Shown piece by piece: positions 54,581-64,000 of a stretch of DNA of 64,000 bases. Position 1 is the first letter of the stretch. Each line of letters opens with the position of its first letter. Below the pieces are notes generated by a model that ran no database searches, was not told the origin of the DNA, and worked only from the letters and a program-made list of their open reading frames with translations. The DNA is from JAJYIW01 sp963781665 (GTDB lineage Bacteria; Chloroflexota; Anaerolineae; Anaerolineales; Anaerolineaceae), in the NCBI GenBank assembly GCA_963781665.1, contig CAWAGA010000002.1, forward strand, positions 1,426,001 to 1,490,000, written 5' to 3'. The position numbers and the translations under genes were made by a program.

Positions 54581-55592
54581 ATGAACGACAAACACACTCT
54601 TACTCTGGCTGATATCGCTCGCCTGGCAAACGTTTCCAAATCGACAGTCTCGCGCGCCTTGAATGACAACCCATTGATTAAAGCTGAGACCAGGGAACGC
54701 ATCAAGGAAATCGCTCGCCAGAAAAATTTCAGCATTAACGCTCCTGCTCGGCGGTTGAGCCTAAAACAAAGCCGCACGGTTGCGTTTGTGACCCTCTGTT
54801 ATCAGGATACTTCTTCTATCTCAGAATTGTTTGAGATGGAGATGATGGGCAGCGTCTCCAGGGCTCTGCATGACCATGGGTATGACATGCTGGTCGTTTA
54901 TGTCAACCCGCGCGAATCCGATTGGGTGCATCAGTACCTTGATTCCGGAAGGGTCGACGGCTTCGTGATTATGCCCTTTGGGCTCAAAAACCTTCATATC
55001 CGCACTTTGCTTGAAAAGAAGGCCCCTTTCATCATCTGGGGTATGCCAAAGCCAGGTTGCAGTTGTTCTTCAGTCACCGGCAATAATATTCATGGCGGTA
55101 AGCTGGCTGCCGAATACCTGATTCGATCCGGAAAACGGAGGATTGCTTTTCTGGGAGGCCCAGCCAACGATTTAGAAGTCCAGCAGCGTTTTGCCGGCTA
55201 CGAAGCAGCCCTATTTGAAGCCGGGCGGGAGATCGACTCCAGGCTGCAAATCTACGGGGATTACTCAATGGAGTCCGGAGCCGAGTTCGATGAAGACCCT
55301 GTTAGCCCAGGCTTCGGACCTGGACGCGGTCTTCGTCAACAGCGATCTAATGGCAATCGCAGCCATGGCTGCCCTGCGGGATTTAGGACGGCGCATCCCC
55401 GAAGACGTTGCCGTGGTCGGCTACGACGATCTGTCGATTGCTGCCCACAGCTATCCTTCTCTGACTACTATCCGCCAGAATGTCCCCCTTGCCGGGAAAC
55501 TGCTGGCCGAAAATCTGATTCAATACCTGACCAATAAGGTAATAACCAATGTGACCATCCCGGTCGAGCTGGTCATCCGCAAATCTGCCTGA
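54581..55592 (+). pseudogene. LacI-family transcriptional regulator, frameshifted
   Basis: The start at 54581 gives LTLADIARLANVSKSTVSRALNDNPLI, a typical LacI headpiece with hinge, then a periplasmic-binding-like effector domain. Frame one loses homology after MESGAEF. The family sequence resumes in another frame with MKTLLAQASDLDAVFVNSD, followed by DVAVVGYDDLSIAAHSYPSLTTIRQ, to the stop at 55592. One extra base near 55291 explains it; the full protein is about 336 residues. The ligand is unknown. Neighbouring hexuronate genes suggest a sugar acid. Confidence 0.88.
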
Positions 55593-55613
55593 CCTATTTT
55601 TTTTAGCAAGAAA

Positions 55614-55627
55614 TGCAATCGGTTGCA
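55614..55627 (+). promoter_or_regulatory. Second LacI-type operator
   Basis: TGCAATCGGTTGCA matches the operator before the LacI gene at 13 of 14 positions. It lies between the LacI stop and the ribosome site of the 92-residue gene, so that gene is probably in the same regulon. Confidence 0.8.
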
Positions 55628-55639
55628 AAAGGAGTAAAA

Positions 55640-55918
55640 ATGAACCTCATGATTTCCACAGTTTTAGTTTGGGAAAAAGAATTGGAAGTCCGCCACCAGG
55701 TCGAACAGAACCGTAAAAATGGCGACAAGCCTATGGAAATACCCTCCACCGAATGGTTCCCCCTGACAGTTGCAGGGGATAAGAACGGTGCCAGATCAAA
55801 TAAACTACCTGTAGTACCCGGTCCATCATGGATCAAGCGGGTCGTTTCCCGCACCGAAAATTCTCACAAAAAAGATTGTGAACCTGTTTCGACCTGGCCC
55901 GTCGACGTTTGCTGTTAA
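55640..55918 (+). CDS. Small hypothetical protein under a LacI operator
   Basis: 92 residues from the ATG at 55640, with a strong AAAAGGAG six bases upstream and a LacI-type operator just before that. The product (NLMISTVLVWEKELEVRHQV..., ending VSTWPVDVCC) shows no recognisable domain, membrane helix or signal peptide. Codon use looks unremarkable, and a terminator follows 28 nt later. It could be a real small gene or the remnant of a longer operon whose enzymes have been lost. Confidence 0.5.
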   Translation: MNLMISTVLVWEKELEVRHQVEQNRKNGDKPMEIPSTEWFPLTVAGDKNGARSNKLPVVPGPSWIKRVVSRTENSHKKDCEPVSTWPVDVCC

Positions 55919-55946
55919 GCCTGGCGTTAATCATCCATTTCAGTTT

Positions 55947-55988
55947 ACAGCATGACATTATCGAAGATGATAATGCCATGCTGTTTTA
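55947..55988 (+). terminator. Intrinsic terminator after the small gene
   Basis: ACAGCATG-A-CATTATC (55947-55962) pairs with GATAATG-C-CATGCTGT (55969-55984), with one mismatch and a 6-nt loop, followed by TTTATA. It separates the LacI unit from the convergent uxaC. Confidence 0.8.
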
Positions 55989-56156
55989 TATAAATCCCTC
56001 TTCGTCACCCTTCATCGTTTTTCGTTTGATCCCGGTCGCGGCGAAAGCCGTGTGAGGTCAGCGACACCCGCTTGATTGTTTTTCTGGTTTATCTGATCAT
56101 GGTCGAACTGGTTGACGCATGACTTTGTTCAATAACAATCCTGGAGAAGCTTACCT

Positions 56157-57584
56157 TCACAAATGATAGGTCCGGCGCGCCAGTCCAACCGCCAGTTCAA
56201 CCGCCAGGGCACCTGCAGCTTCTTCATCGATCCTCCCGGTCAATACCTGCCCGGCAAGCCAATCGCAGGTTACCCGGCGCCATACATCGTGCCGGGTCGG
56301 AATCGAACAAAAAGCCCTGGTGTCGTCGTTGAACCCCGCCAGGTTGTAGATTCCGGCAGTTTCCACCACCGCATCCAGATAACGCCTGATCCCATTCGGG
56401 CTGTCGTTGAACCACCACGGCGGGCCCAGCCGGAGACAGGGGTAATGGCCTGCCAGCGGCGCCAGTTCACGTGCATATGCAGTTTCATCCAGAGTAAATA
56501 ATACCAATGTCAAATGCGGGTCATTCCCGTGGCGGTTGAGCAGCGCTCGCAAATTGCGGGTAAATTCGGTCTGCACTGGAATGTCAGCACCTTTATCGCG
56601 GCTAAACCGCCGGTAAACCAGATCGTTATGGTCTCGCAGCGCCCCGGAATGGAGCTGCATAACCAATCCGTCTTCGGTACTCATCCGCGCCATTTCTATT
56701 AACATGTGACCCGTAAAGCGGACAGCGTCCTCCCCATTTGCCGTCCCTGATAAAGCACGTTGAAAAATGCTATCGGCATCTCCATCTGAGAGGACCTCGG
56801 TATAGGGCGCCACCACCGCATGGTCCGTTGCCACACCTCCCATCATTTTGAAATCTTCACGGCGCTTTTCAAGCGCTTGAATGAAAGAATGGTAATTCTT
56901 CACTTCGATCCCAGAGACCTGGCTGAGTCGTTCCCGACTGTCCTGCCAACCCGGCCGGTGCACATCGAGCAAATCATCCGGACGGAAGGTCGGCCTCACC
57001 TTATGCTCCCATCCATCCTGCTGCAGCGCTTTATGGTCCTCAAGCCTCGAACCGGCCGGATCAGTCGTACAGAGCACAGCAATGTTGAAGCGCTCGAACA
57101 GGCTGCGCGGAGAATATGCCGGGCTGTCAAGCCGCTCTATCAGCAAATCATAGATTTCCTGGGCATTCTGTCCGGTCAGCCTGGTTGAGATGCCAAAAAC
57201 GTTTATCAGCTCGTCCGTCAGCCACAGTCCCGAGGGGGTGCCTTGAAACAGGTAAAAGTTTTCAGCAAAAGTCTGCCAGATGCGCCGGTGGTCTTTTTCG
57301 ACCACAGTCCCATCCTGGGTAGGGATGCCCAACGACTCCATTGAAATTCCCTGGCTGTACAACATGCGGAACACGTAGTGATCTGGGATGATCAGCAAGT
57401 CTGCCGGCGAGCCAAAACGGGCATCGGCTTTTGCCAGCAGGGCTGGGTCCACGTGCCCGTGCGGGCTGACGATAGCCAGGTCTTTGACCAGGTCATAAAG
57501 CCGGCGGGCTAAAGTACGCTGGCCGGGTTCGGGTGAAAAACACCGATCGGGAGAGAGGCTCCAGGGTTGGGTTATTATTTCCAT
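56157..57584 (-). CDS. uxaC: Glucuronate isomerase
   Basis: 475 residues. It has the UxaC signatures LAIVSPHGHVDPALLAKADARF (metal-binding His pair), PDHYVFRMLYSQGI, NIAVLCTTDPAGSRLEDH and RVTCDWLAGQVL near the end. It interconverts glucuronate/fructuronate and galacturonate/tagaturonate in pectin or glycan degradation. It is downstream of uxaE by 37 nt in the same direction. Confidence 0.96.
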   Translation of the reverse strand: MEIITQPWSLSPDRCFSPEPGQRTLARRLYDLVKDLAIVSPHGHVDPALLAKADARFGSPADLLIIPDHYVFRMLYSQGISMESLGIPTQDGTVVEKDHRRIWQTFAENFYLFQGTPSGLWLTDELINVFGISTRLTGQNAQEIYDLLIERLDSPAYSPRSLFERFNIAVLCTTDPAGSRLEDHKALQQDGWEHKVRPTFRPDDLLDVHRPGWQDSRERLSQVSGIEVKNYHSFIQALEKRREDFKMMGGVATDHAVVAPYTEVLSDGDADSIFQRALSGTANGEDAVRFTGHMLIEMARMSTEDGLVMQLHSGALRDHNDLVYRRFSRDKGADIPVQTEFTRNLRALLNRHGNDPHLTLVLFTLDETAYARELAPLAGHYPCLRLGPPWWFNDSPNGIRRYLDAVVETAGIYNLAGFNDDTRAFCSIPTRHDVWRRVTCDWLAGQVLTGRIDEEAAGALAVELAVGLARRTYHL

Positions 57585-57621
57585 AATGAGTTAGATATTT
57601 GCCTGAACCAGGCGATTGGGG

Positions 57622-59073
57622 TTAGAGGGAGAAGAGTAACAGGTGGCGTGTGAAATGGCGCTCTAAGGTTTCAGTATAAGTTTCGGAATCTTCCAGGAGG
57701 GCACCTTTTAATTGAGGGCCTAACTTATCAAGGACCGATCCAAATGTGACGTGGAGAACCTGGCGCGCATCGAACTGATCCAGCAATCCCGCTAATTTCT
57801 CGTCTTTCATCGATTTGCCATCCGGGATTCGCTCCAACCTGGCCGAGACGTGGTAGCTGGCCCGGTCGTCCTCGTAACAATGACACGCCAGCTCGAGAAT
57901 TTCTCGGAATAAAGCCGGGGCGACCACTGCGATCACCCGCAGTGCTTCCAGATAGCTGGTGCCGGCAGTTTTCATATGAGCGATACCCTGGGTCGCTTCG
58001 GCCAGCAGGGGGTAGGTGCTGAATTTATCCGACCCCGAATGCAAACTTAGTTTATAAGGTCCAAATTTCCGGGCAATTTCGGCATGGCCGGCAAAATCCG
58101 CCTTTAATTGGTACAGGTCCCCGATATATTCCACCCCCTTTTCGAATTTGCCGACAAAGCGAGGCGCCAGGCTTACCCATTTCACTCCCAGGCGATGCAA
58201 TTCATTGGCGATCCAGATGTGTTCGGCATGGGTGGTAGGAGAATCCGTTTCATCGACTGATACCTCGAGCTCGAAGGGAATGCCTTTTGAGTGCAAGTAG
58301 CGGTACATATGGGCTACCTGAGCGATGGCATTTCCATATTTCACCATCCCCCGCCATAAAGCTTCCTCTTTCAGGGTCACCGTCAGATTCTTCAGTTTAT
58401 ATGACTTTCCTGAGTAACGTTTGAGCGTGTCTTGAAGCGAGCATTCCAGGCCTGACCAATTAATATTCGCAGCCTTCCTCTTGAGGGTATCGATGTCGTC
58501 TTCTTTAGCCTGGTTGTCGACATAATCCCCAGGGTCGATCGTGTAGAAGGTAAATCCTGCGGCGGCACAGGTATCGATATCTTCCACCGTTTTAAGGTGG
58601 TCGGCGTCTGCGCCAAATCCAATTTGCCATCCTTCTGCCAGGATACCCCACAAAGCATCGTCCATCACCTGCTGGGCGCTGCGCCCGCTCCGGTTCATTT
58701 CGCGGATCGATTGCTGGGCAAAGATTGGCGCCACACCGCCTATCTTGCGGACTGCGCGCACGTGGCCTGGTGTTGCTAATCCCAACCGGTCTCCCAGGCC
58801 GACCGAACGCTGCAAGCCGAGGAGGCGCGGCCGAAGCCAGGGAATGCGCTCCCGTAAGCCAGCCGCATTACGACTCGACAGCGGGCCCGTCAGGAACAAA
58901 CGCCCATCACGTTCGGTTAAATCGCCTTCAAATTCGCCGATTTCAGCCCAACCGGGATGGGCTGAAAGCGCCATCAATCGTTCATTTCCGCTCCGCACCA
59001 ATGCAACATCCAGGCCTGGTTGGATCGAATATACATCCGAGGTCAGATTTAAAGTAGTGAACAGTTCGTTCAT
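57622..59073 (-). CDS. uxaE: Tagaturonate epimerase family protein
   Basis: 483 residues of the UxaE family: LGLQRSVGLGDRLGLATPGHVRAVRKIGGVAPIFAQQSIREM, YTIDPGDYVDNQA, a Ser/His-rich HSGSDKFSTYPLLAEA and a C-terminal ESETYTETLERHFTRHL. UxaE interconverts tagaturonate and fructuronate, bypassing the UxaB/UxaA split. With UxaC it forms a compact galacturonate pathway. Kdg-type lower-pathway genes are not in the window. Confidence 0.93.
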   Translation of the reverse strand: MNELFTTLNLTSDVYSIQPGLDVALVRSGNERLMALSAHPGWAEIGEFEGDLTERDGRLFLTGPLSSRNAAGLRERIPWLRPRLLGLQRSVGLGDRLGLATPGHVRAVRKIGGVAPIFAQQSIREMNRSGRSAQQVMDDALWGILAEGWQIGFGADADHLKTVEDIDTCAAAGFTFYTIDPGDYVDNQAKEDDIDTLKRKAANINWSGLECSLQDTLKRYSGKSYKLKNLTVTLKEEALWRGMVKYGNAIAQVAHMYRYLHSKGIPFELEVSVDETDSPTTHAEHIWIANELHRLGVKWVSLAPRFVGKFEKGVEYIGDLYQLKADFAGHAEIARKFGPYKLSLHSGSDKFSTYPLLAEATQGIAHMKTAGTSYLEALRVIAVVAPALFREILELACHCYEDDRASYHVSARLERIPDGKSMKDEKLAGLLDQFDARQVLHVTFGSVLDKLGPQLKGALLEDSETYTETLERHFTRHLLLFSL

Positions 59074-59539
59074 CTAAACCCTTCTGGTTCGCGAGTCCGC
59101 TAATAACCAGTTGACAGACACAGCTTACCTTTCCCAATGGGTAATTTTACAACGATTACCCGCCTAAAACCGGGCAATTTTCATGAATTTATTCTGGTAA
59201 GCAAGCTAATTACTCCTTCTACGCTCTCATCGCCTCATCAGATCCTAAATTCACCTACAGTGATAGTGATATTTTCGCCAATTCAGAATATAAGAGTTAA
59301 TACTCAGCATGGGTAATCCCTTCATACCTCGTCGAAGGTCAACTGAACAGTATCAACTGGAATAAGGTGGAGGGGTAAAACTTGGGAAAACTGGCCTTTC
59401 CCCATGCCAGCAGGTAATCCCCCAGGATAAGGGTAGGTTGTGGCAAAGGGAGCCAGGGCCAAACCTTAGGTTTAACCCTGGCTCTTTTTCTAATTTTGCT
59501 TACCCCAAGCAGGCAGAGGCTGCAGGGGCAACCACTATT
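59074..59539. promoter_or_regulatory. 466-bp region upstream of uxaE with a 7-bp inverted repeat
   Basis: No gene seen. GGGTAAT (59139-59145) and ATTACCC (59155-59161) form a perfect inverted repeat with a 9-base spacer, about 65 bases upstream of uxaE, and could be an operator. The LacI-type TGCAA-CG-TTGCA site of the neighbouring regulator is absent here. A terminator-like hairpin occupies 59450-59490. Confidence 0.4.
59450..59490. terminator. Terminator hairpin after the nuclease gene
   Basis: GAGCCAGGG-CC-AAACC (59450-59465) pairs with GGTTT-AA-CCCTGGCTC (59470-59485). A T5 run follows on the plus strand; on the minus strand, the direction of the nuclease gene, only CCCTTTGCC follows. 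It probably works in both directions with unequal strength. Confidence 0.65.
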
Positions 59540-62500
59540 TTATTTGAAATTGAAGGCGGCTGCATGGACGGTTCCGTCAGTCAACTTGACTGTTAACAAG
59601 CGACAGGTGCCGGACCAGGCTTTGTCCGTCTTCCAGACAAAGACATACTGCTGTTGGCCAGAATTCAAACCACTGGTGCCAGGGTTAATTATTGGCAGGC
59701 TGTCGCCAATGGGCTCAAGCGTGCTGCAGTCGATCTGGACCGATTTTGGAAAGCCAGCTGCAAAGATATCCTTTCCTTGATCACCACCCAGGCTGAACTG
59801 GATCGGTATCGAGGAACCGGCATTTGCCAAATTAAATATCGGCGGATTATTTACCGGTGCGAAAAATCCGGTCCAATTGAAGATTATATTGACCGTCGCC
59901 TCTGCGACTGCCGTCAGACCGCCGTTGTCGGTCACCTGGACTTTAACCGTATAACTGCTGGGTGCGGTCAGGGTTGAAGCATCGAAGGTGACGCTCTGGC
60001 CGGTTGTTTCAAATGTGCCATTGTTATCCAGGTCCCAGGCGTAGGTGAGTGGGCCGTTTTCAGGGTCGGTTCCACTCGCGGTGAACGTCACCGAACTTCC
60101 CTCGACGACCGCATAAGGTCCACCGGCATCCACCGTGGGAGCCTGGTTGATGTCAAACGCAGCCAAATTCGGATCGTGGTCACTCGTGCCTCTGGCCACA
60201 TCGCCCGAGAAATCCGCGGGGAAATCGCTGTTGATGTGGGCGATGCGGAACTGCTGGAGATCGGTTGACAGGGGTTGGTTCACAAACATCTGATCGAGGG
60301 TTTGAGCCATCCCCAGGTAGACATAGCTGTAAGCAGCCTCGGGCGCCTGGCCCAACAGAACATTCCACAGGTTGGTCAAGCCCAGGTTGGGATCATAAAG
60401 CGATCCAAGCTGGTCGCTCGAACCTGGCTGGCCGATGGGTGCGAACGGGTCATCCGGCCGCGGGTAGACGTTCAGGTCGCCGCCCACAACGATCCGTGCT
60501 CCCGGTACATTTTGCTCGATATACTGGACCAATGCAGCATTGTACAGGGCTTCTTCGGTGCGCTGCCCGACGCAGCTATCCGGTCCGCTCTTGAAGTGAT
60601 TGTCGATCAGGTAAACATCACCGAAGTTGCCCACACCGACGCTCGTACTGTAGATGCGGAAAAGGGCGACATCCGGGGCGCGCGGGAAGATCCAATTGGT
60701 TTCACAAGCCGTGATTCCAGCCGGAAGGACTGCATTGAAGGATTTGGGATTGGAGATGTCGCCGTCCTCGGGAACCGCCGTAAAACCGCTGATCGCTGGG
60801 TTGGTCCCCAGGAGCGGGTCGCCAGCCGCTGGTAAGAGTTCTACCCGGTCAGTGCGATACATGAAAGCGGGGGCTATTCCGCGCAGGTCTGAGCTGTTGC
60901 GGTCGAAGGCCGAGTCATAGACCGGGCCGCCCAAAGAGGCGATCTTGAGCGCCAGGTCCTGGAGCACATCCGGCTTCCCGTCGGCGTTATTCGTGTTGCC
61001 GCAAGTGAGAGCAGTACCGCTCACCGAACAGATATCCTGGTTTTCAACTTCCTGCACCATGAGGATATCCGGGCTGTGCAGGTCGTTGATGATCTGGGTG
61101 GCAATATCTGTGAGGCGCGCCTGGTAGGCGGCATCGCTGGCCGGGACGTAGTCAAAAGGTGAGGTAACACTCGATATAAATGGAGCAGCAGCCGGACAAC
61201 CCGAATCGCCGGTAAAATCGCAGCCTGAGAAGGGATCATTGCGATAATCATACAGGTTTTCCAGGTTGTAATCCACAATACTGTATTGGGTGCTGCGGTC
61301 GATAGTTGTTGGGGGGTTATTTGCAGCAGGATCGGGGCCATCATTCAGGTTCACCTGGGTCGAGATCTCGATCCGGTACTTGCTGAAGGTATAGTTGAGG
61401 CCGCCGGCAGGAGCATTGGTCACGGTATCGAAGGTGCGAGCCGGGGCGATCAAAGCTTGAGCGTCACCTTCGGCCGCCTTGATTCCCAGGCTGCCCATCA
61501 AGATGCGGTAACCGTTGCCATCCCAGGTGGTTGGGTCATAATTATCGTCCAATGGGTGGGCGTCACGGAAAGCCCGGTTTGTATACGGCGCTGCCCTCTG
61601 CCCTACCACGCTATCTGGACTGGCTACCCAGACCTCTGCGTCGGCCGGGCTGAAGACGTTGCGACCGCCCAGGACGATGCTACCCTGCGGCACCTCAACC
61701 CGCATTCCCTGGAGCCGCTCCCAATAGCGGTTTGCTTCCGCCAGGCTGGCAGGTGGATTGGCTACGACCGGGGGTATTTCTGTGTCGATAACCACTCCGC
61801 TGCGTAGGACCTTGATCAGAGTCGGGTGAGACAACTCGGTCATGTTGTAATATTCGCTGATGTTCCCTGACAGGATGACCTCGTCGCCGACCTGCGGGGT
61901 ATAAGCGCCGCTGGGACCGTCCATGGTGTTGGACGTGCTCATGAATACAAACAGGCCATCAGAAGTGTTTGGATCGCCGTCAGCAGTTGCGCTTGTATTC
62001 TGGATGTAAAATCCCTTGTAGCTGTTGGCTGAATTGCTGATGGCTTGCAGCGTATTTTCATAAATCACACCCTGCACTGTGACGGTCTGGCCGGCGCCAT
62101 TGCCGCTGGGCGGCGCAAAGGGCGAGCGGTGTAATGTTCCATCATCGGAATTAAGAACAGGCCCATTGACCGTTCCAATGGGGAGGACAACCAGGATCTC
62201 AAGGTTAATCGTCGCAGTTGAACTGCGAGACTTCAGCGTCACTGACCGTGCAGTTCAGACTTTTCGATCCGCTGGTCGTATTTGCCCCAATTGCAGTTGC
62301 AAAAGAGAATGTATTATCTCCAGCAGTAACATCACCATTGCTGCCATCATCATAAAGGGCCTGGTCTGAAGCACCACCAATGGTGCTCAAGTCACAGGTC
62401 ACCCCCAGACCGGTGCTCGTCGGGCTGCCGCCCGGCGTCACCGCCACGGTCAATAAAACCGCATCACCGGCAAAGAGCGAAGCAGGGTTTGCTGCTCCTA

Positions 62501-63152
62501 CGCCGGTCGGATCGGTAGGACCGGTGCAGGAATGCAGAGGTGAAGCCGAATTGCGCGGATCAGGATCGCCGGTTGCAAAATCAGCCGCATTATCGTCTGT
62601 ATCCGTACAACCCCCATTGGCTCTCAGCGCCGCAGTGGTATTATTCAAACCTGGGGCCGCTGCTGATCCTTCGAAACAGTTGGCCGAGCCAAAGCCAACG
62701 GAATCCACCACACCGGTGAGACATGACCCAGACAATGCTGTGCTGTTGCCAACCAGGGCCACCTTCCCACTGGATGCGCTCATAGCGATCGAGCCACTCG
62801 CATCCGGTGTGGGCAGGTTGACTGTTCCGCCGCTACCCGCCGCTTCCTGGACCAGATAATATTGACCGGGTTGGATGGTACCGCTTAATAAAGTTGCCTT
62901 CCAGGTTGTTCCCGTAGAACTGGCATATTGCACCGACCAGCCGCTGACGTCCACCGCGGCGGTTCCCCTGTTGAAAAGTTCGATGAAGTCATTTTTATAG
63001 GTTGCGCCAGAATTCCCACCCCCGCCATATACCTGGCTTATAACGATATTGGGCGAAACGGCCTGGACAGTCACTTGCGGTAAAGACAAGAAACTGAAGG
63101 TTAGCGCCAGGATCATCGCTGCCGAAAACATTTTAAACAAGGTACTCTTCAT
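59540..63152 (-). pseudogene. Large secreted multidomain nuclease (ExeM-like), frameshifted
   Basis: The start at 63152 has AGGAAG upstream. The full product is about 1200 residues: signal peptide; lamin-tail domain (NIVISQVYGGGGNSGATYKNDFIELFNRG); linker domains; an OB-like region (VTVQGVIYENTLQAI); an endonuclease/exonuclease/phosphatase domain (DILMVQEVENQD ... VVGGDLNVYPRPDDPF ... TSDHDPNLAAFD); a PKD domain; and a C-terminal PxKF domain (IPIQFSLGGDQGKDIFAAGFP). The two parts (62205-63353 frame and 59540-62242 frame) join at VSDAE / SRSSTATINL by removing one base near 62226. Likely an exported DNase for nutrient or biofilm DNA. Confidence 0.87.
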
Positions 63153-63565
63153 GTGGTTCTTCCTTTCTTTGTGAGTAATGAAGATAGTTGTTGCAGCCGC
63201 CGGAGACCGGCGGGTGAAGTAACGAATTTCTCCAAAACAGTGTCCTCTGAGTTGTACCCCACTAATCTTATCTTCATTATACAAATTTATCCGGGGCTTT
63301 ACATTAATTCTGGTGCTTCTTTCGCGACCCTCACTGATGAAAAAGCAGCCCAAAACTTTAAACCTTCCAGCCTATACGGGTATAGAATTATGCCTGCGGC
63401 GGCGGTAATGAGAGGCATCCCAAAAATCAGAGCTAAGTATGGTGAGCGAACGCAACCCCTTCGGGTGCTCGAAGCTCGCCATGCGCCCTTACGATTTACT
63501 TCCGCTGGGGCAACCGCGGCCCCTCCCAGATTACCGTCTGGGTAAACACCTGAAAAGGAGGAATC
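63153..63565. other. 413-bp divergent gap, nuclease / DUF2804
   Basis: Open frames on both strands here lack ribosome sites and recognisable domains. No tRNA fold or repeat array is seen. A short CCCAGA...TCTGGG inverted repeat (63524-63541) precedes the DUF2804 gene. Promoters for both divergent genes must lie here but were not identified. Confidence 0.5.
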
Positions 63566-64000
63566 ATGCAAACCGAATTGACCCAACCTGGGCCCTTGCT
63601 TCAAGGTGACGGCCACCTGGCTCAAACTGGCTGGTCACGCCATCCTTTGCTTGATTGCAATCTCGAAGCTGCCCGCTTCTATGGCCTGCGTCCTTTGCAG
63701 CGTTTCCGCATTAAACGCTGGGATTATTACGCCGTTTTCAGCCCCAGGCGTTTTTTCTCTGCCACCATCGCCGACCTGGGTTATGCAGCCAACCTTTTTG
63801 TTTACACCATGGACTTCGAATCAGGCGATCTACACGAGGAAGGACTGGTCGTGCCGTTTGGGAGAGGGGTCGAGCTGCCCCGCAACAGTGATGCCGGCGA
63901 CAGCCATTTCGAGAATAAGAATCTCAAACTGGACTTCAGCCTGCATCCCGGCTGCCGCCATCTATCGGTATCCTGGCCAAGTTTTCACGCGGGGCGCGGC
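63566..64000 (+). CDS. DUF2804 domain protein, 3' end cut by window
   Basis: 145 codons running off the right edge. The ATG has AAAAGGAGG seven bases upstream. The N-terminus (TELTQPGPLLQGDGHLAQTGWSRHPLLDCN, then FRIKRWDYYAVFSPRRFFSATIADLGYAAN) matches DUF2804, a calycin-like family of unknown function found in many bacteria. Frames on the opposite strand across its start are shadows. Confidence 0.88.
   Translation, partial: MQTELTQPGPLLQGDGHLAQTGWSRHPLLDCNLEAARFYGLRPLQRFRIKRWDYYAVFSPRRFFSATIADLGYAANLFVYTMDFESGDLHEEGLVVPFGRGVELPRNSDAGDSHFENKNLKLDFSLHPGCRHLSVSWPSFHAGRG

Noticed and set aside
63153..63625. Frames of 130 residues (plus) and 108 residues (minus) before DUF2804
   Set aside because: The minus frame is antisense to the well-supported DUF2804 start. 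The plus frame lacks a ribosome site and ends before it.
1..64000. tRNA or rRNA genes
   Set aside because: Looked for T-loop and acceptor patterns in all gaps; none was convincing.

Overview
The window looks like the chromosome of a free-living anaerobic or facultative bacterium. The gene content (KdpFABC, a tagaturonate epimerase/UxaC pair, a heterodimeric lycopene cyclase, a selenoprotein peroxiredoxin, PxKF-domain secreted proteins, a DUF2804 protein) suggests Chloroflexota, class Anaerolineae. That placement is inference from gene families only; no rRNA or tRNA gene was found.

Region 1 (1-18.7 kb, all minus strand) is most of an extracellular contractile injection system (eCIS). In transcription order it reads: AAA+ ATPase, eCIS-core (DUF4157) effector-like protein with seven acidic 18-residue repeats, YbjN-like protein, Pvc16/DUF4255 terminator, sheath, tube, a tail-assembly chaperone whose DUF6760 extension is reached only by a -1 frameshift, a 60-residue protein, a second tube, a 1390-residue disordered repeat protein, LysM hub protein, VgrG-like spike, PAAR tip, gp25 wedge, and the start of a baseplate-J-type protein cut by the window edge. 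The remaining wedge, fibre and tape-measure genes should lie to the left. The clearest new signal is here: a perfect G-GGG-GGA slippery site followed by a 12-bp stem-loop, placed exactly where the two coding frames join, resembling the G/GT tail-chaperone frameshift of long-tailed phages.

Region 2 (19.2-32 kb, minus strand) is the potassium locus kdpE - 207-residue stress-like protein - kdpF-A-B-C-D, preceded by a short KdpD-like kinase and an unrelated PhoB/BaeS-type two-component pair. The full-length KdpD has Gln in place of the phosphorylated His. The short kinase beside kdpE keeps the His but carries a frameshift.

Region 3 (32-36.8 kb) has GroES, a glutaredoxin, a divergent peroxiredoxin with an in-frame TGA at the peroxidatic position (selenocysteine), a secreted protein, and an IS630-type element with TA duplication inserted 15 bp before an MFS transporter. 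Region 4 (36.9-41 kb) is a tightly packed minus-strand operon: universal stress protein, ArsB/NhaD transporter fused to an extracellular domain, TrmO, ArsR and ACR3. Region 5 (41-49 kb) holds a GH38 mannosidase, CrtYc/CrtYd, PurH, two aldo/keto reductases and a propeller lipoprotein. Region 6 (49.2-64 kb) holds TetR and GntR regulators, an aminotransferase/UroD/aminotransferase cluster, a LacI regulator with two matching operators, UxaC/UxaE, a large secreted nuclease and a DUF2804 protein.

Six genes (short KdpD-like kinase, GH38, class V aminotransferase, UroD, LacI, nuclease) are each split by a single-base indel outside long homopolymers. These are either sequence errors or real decay. None of them falls in the eCIS genes.
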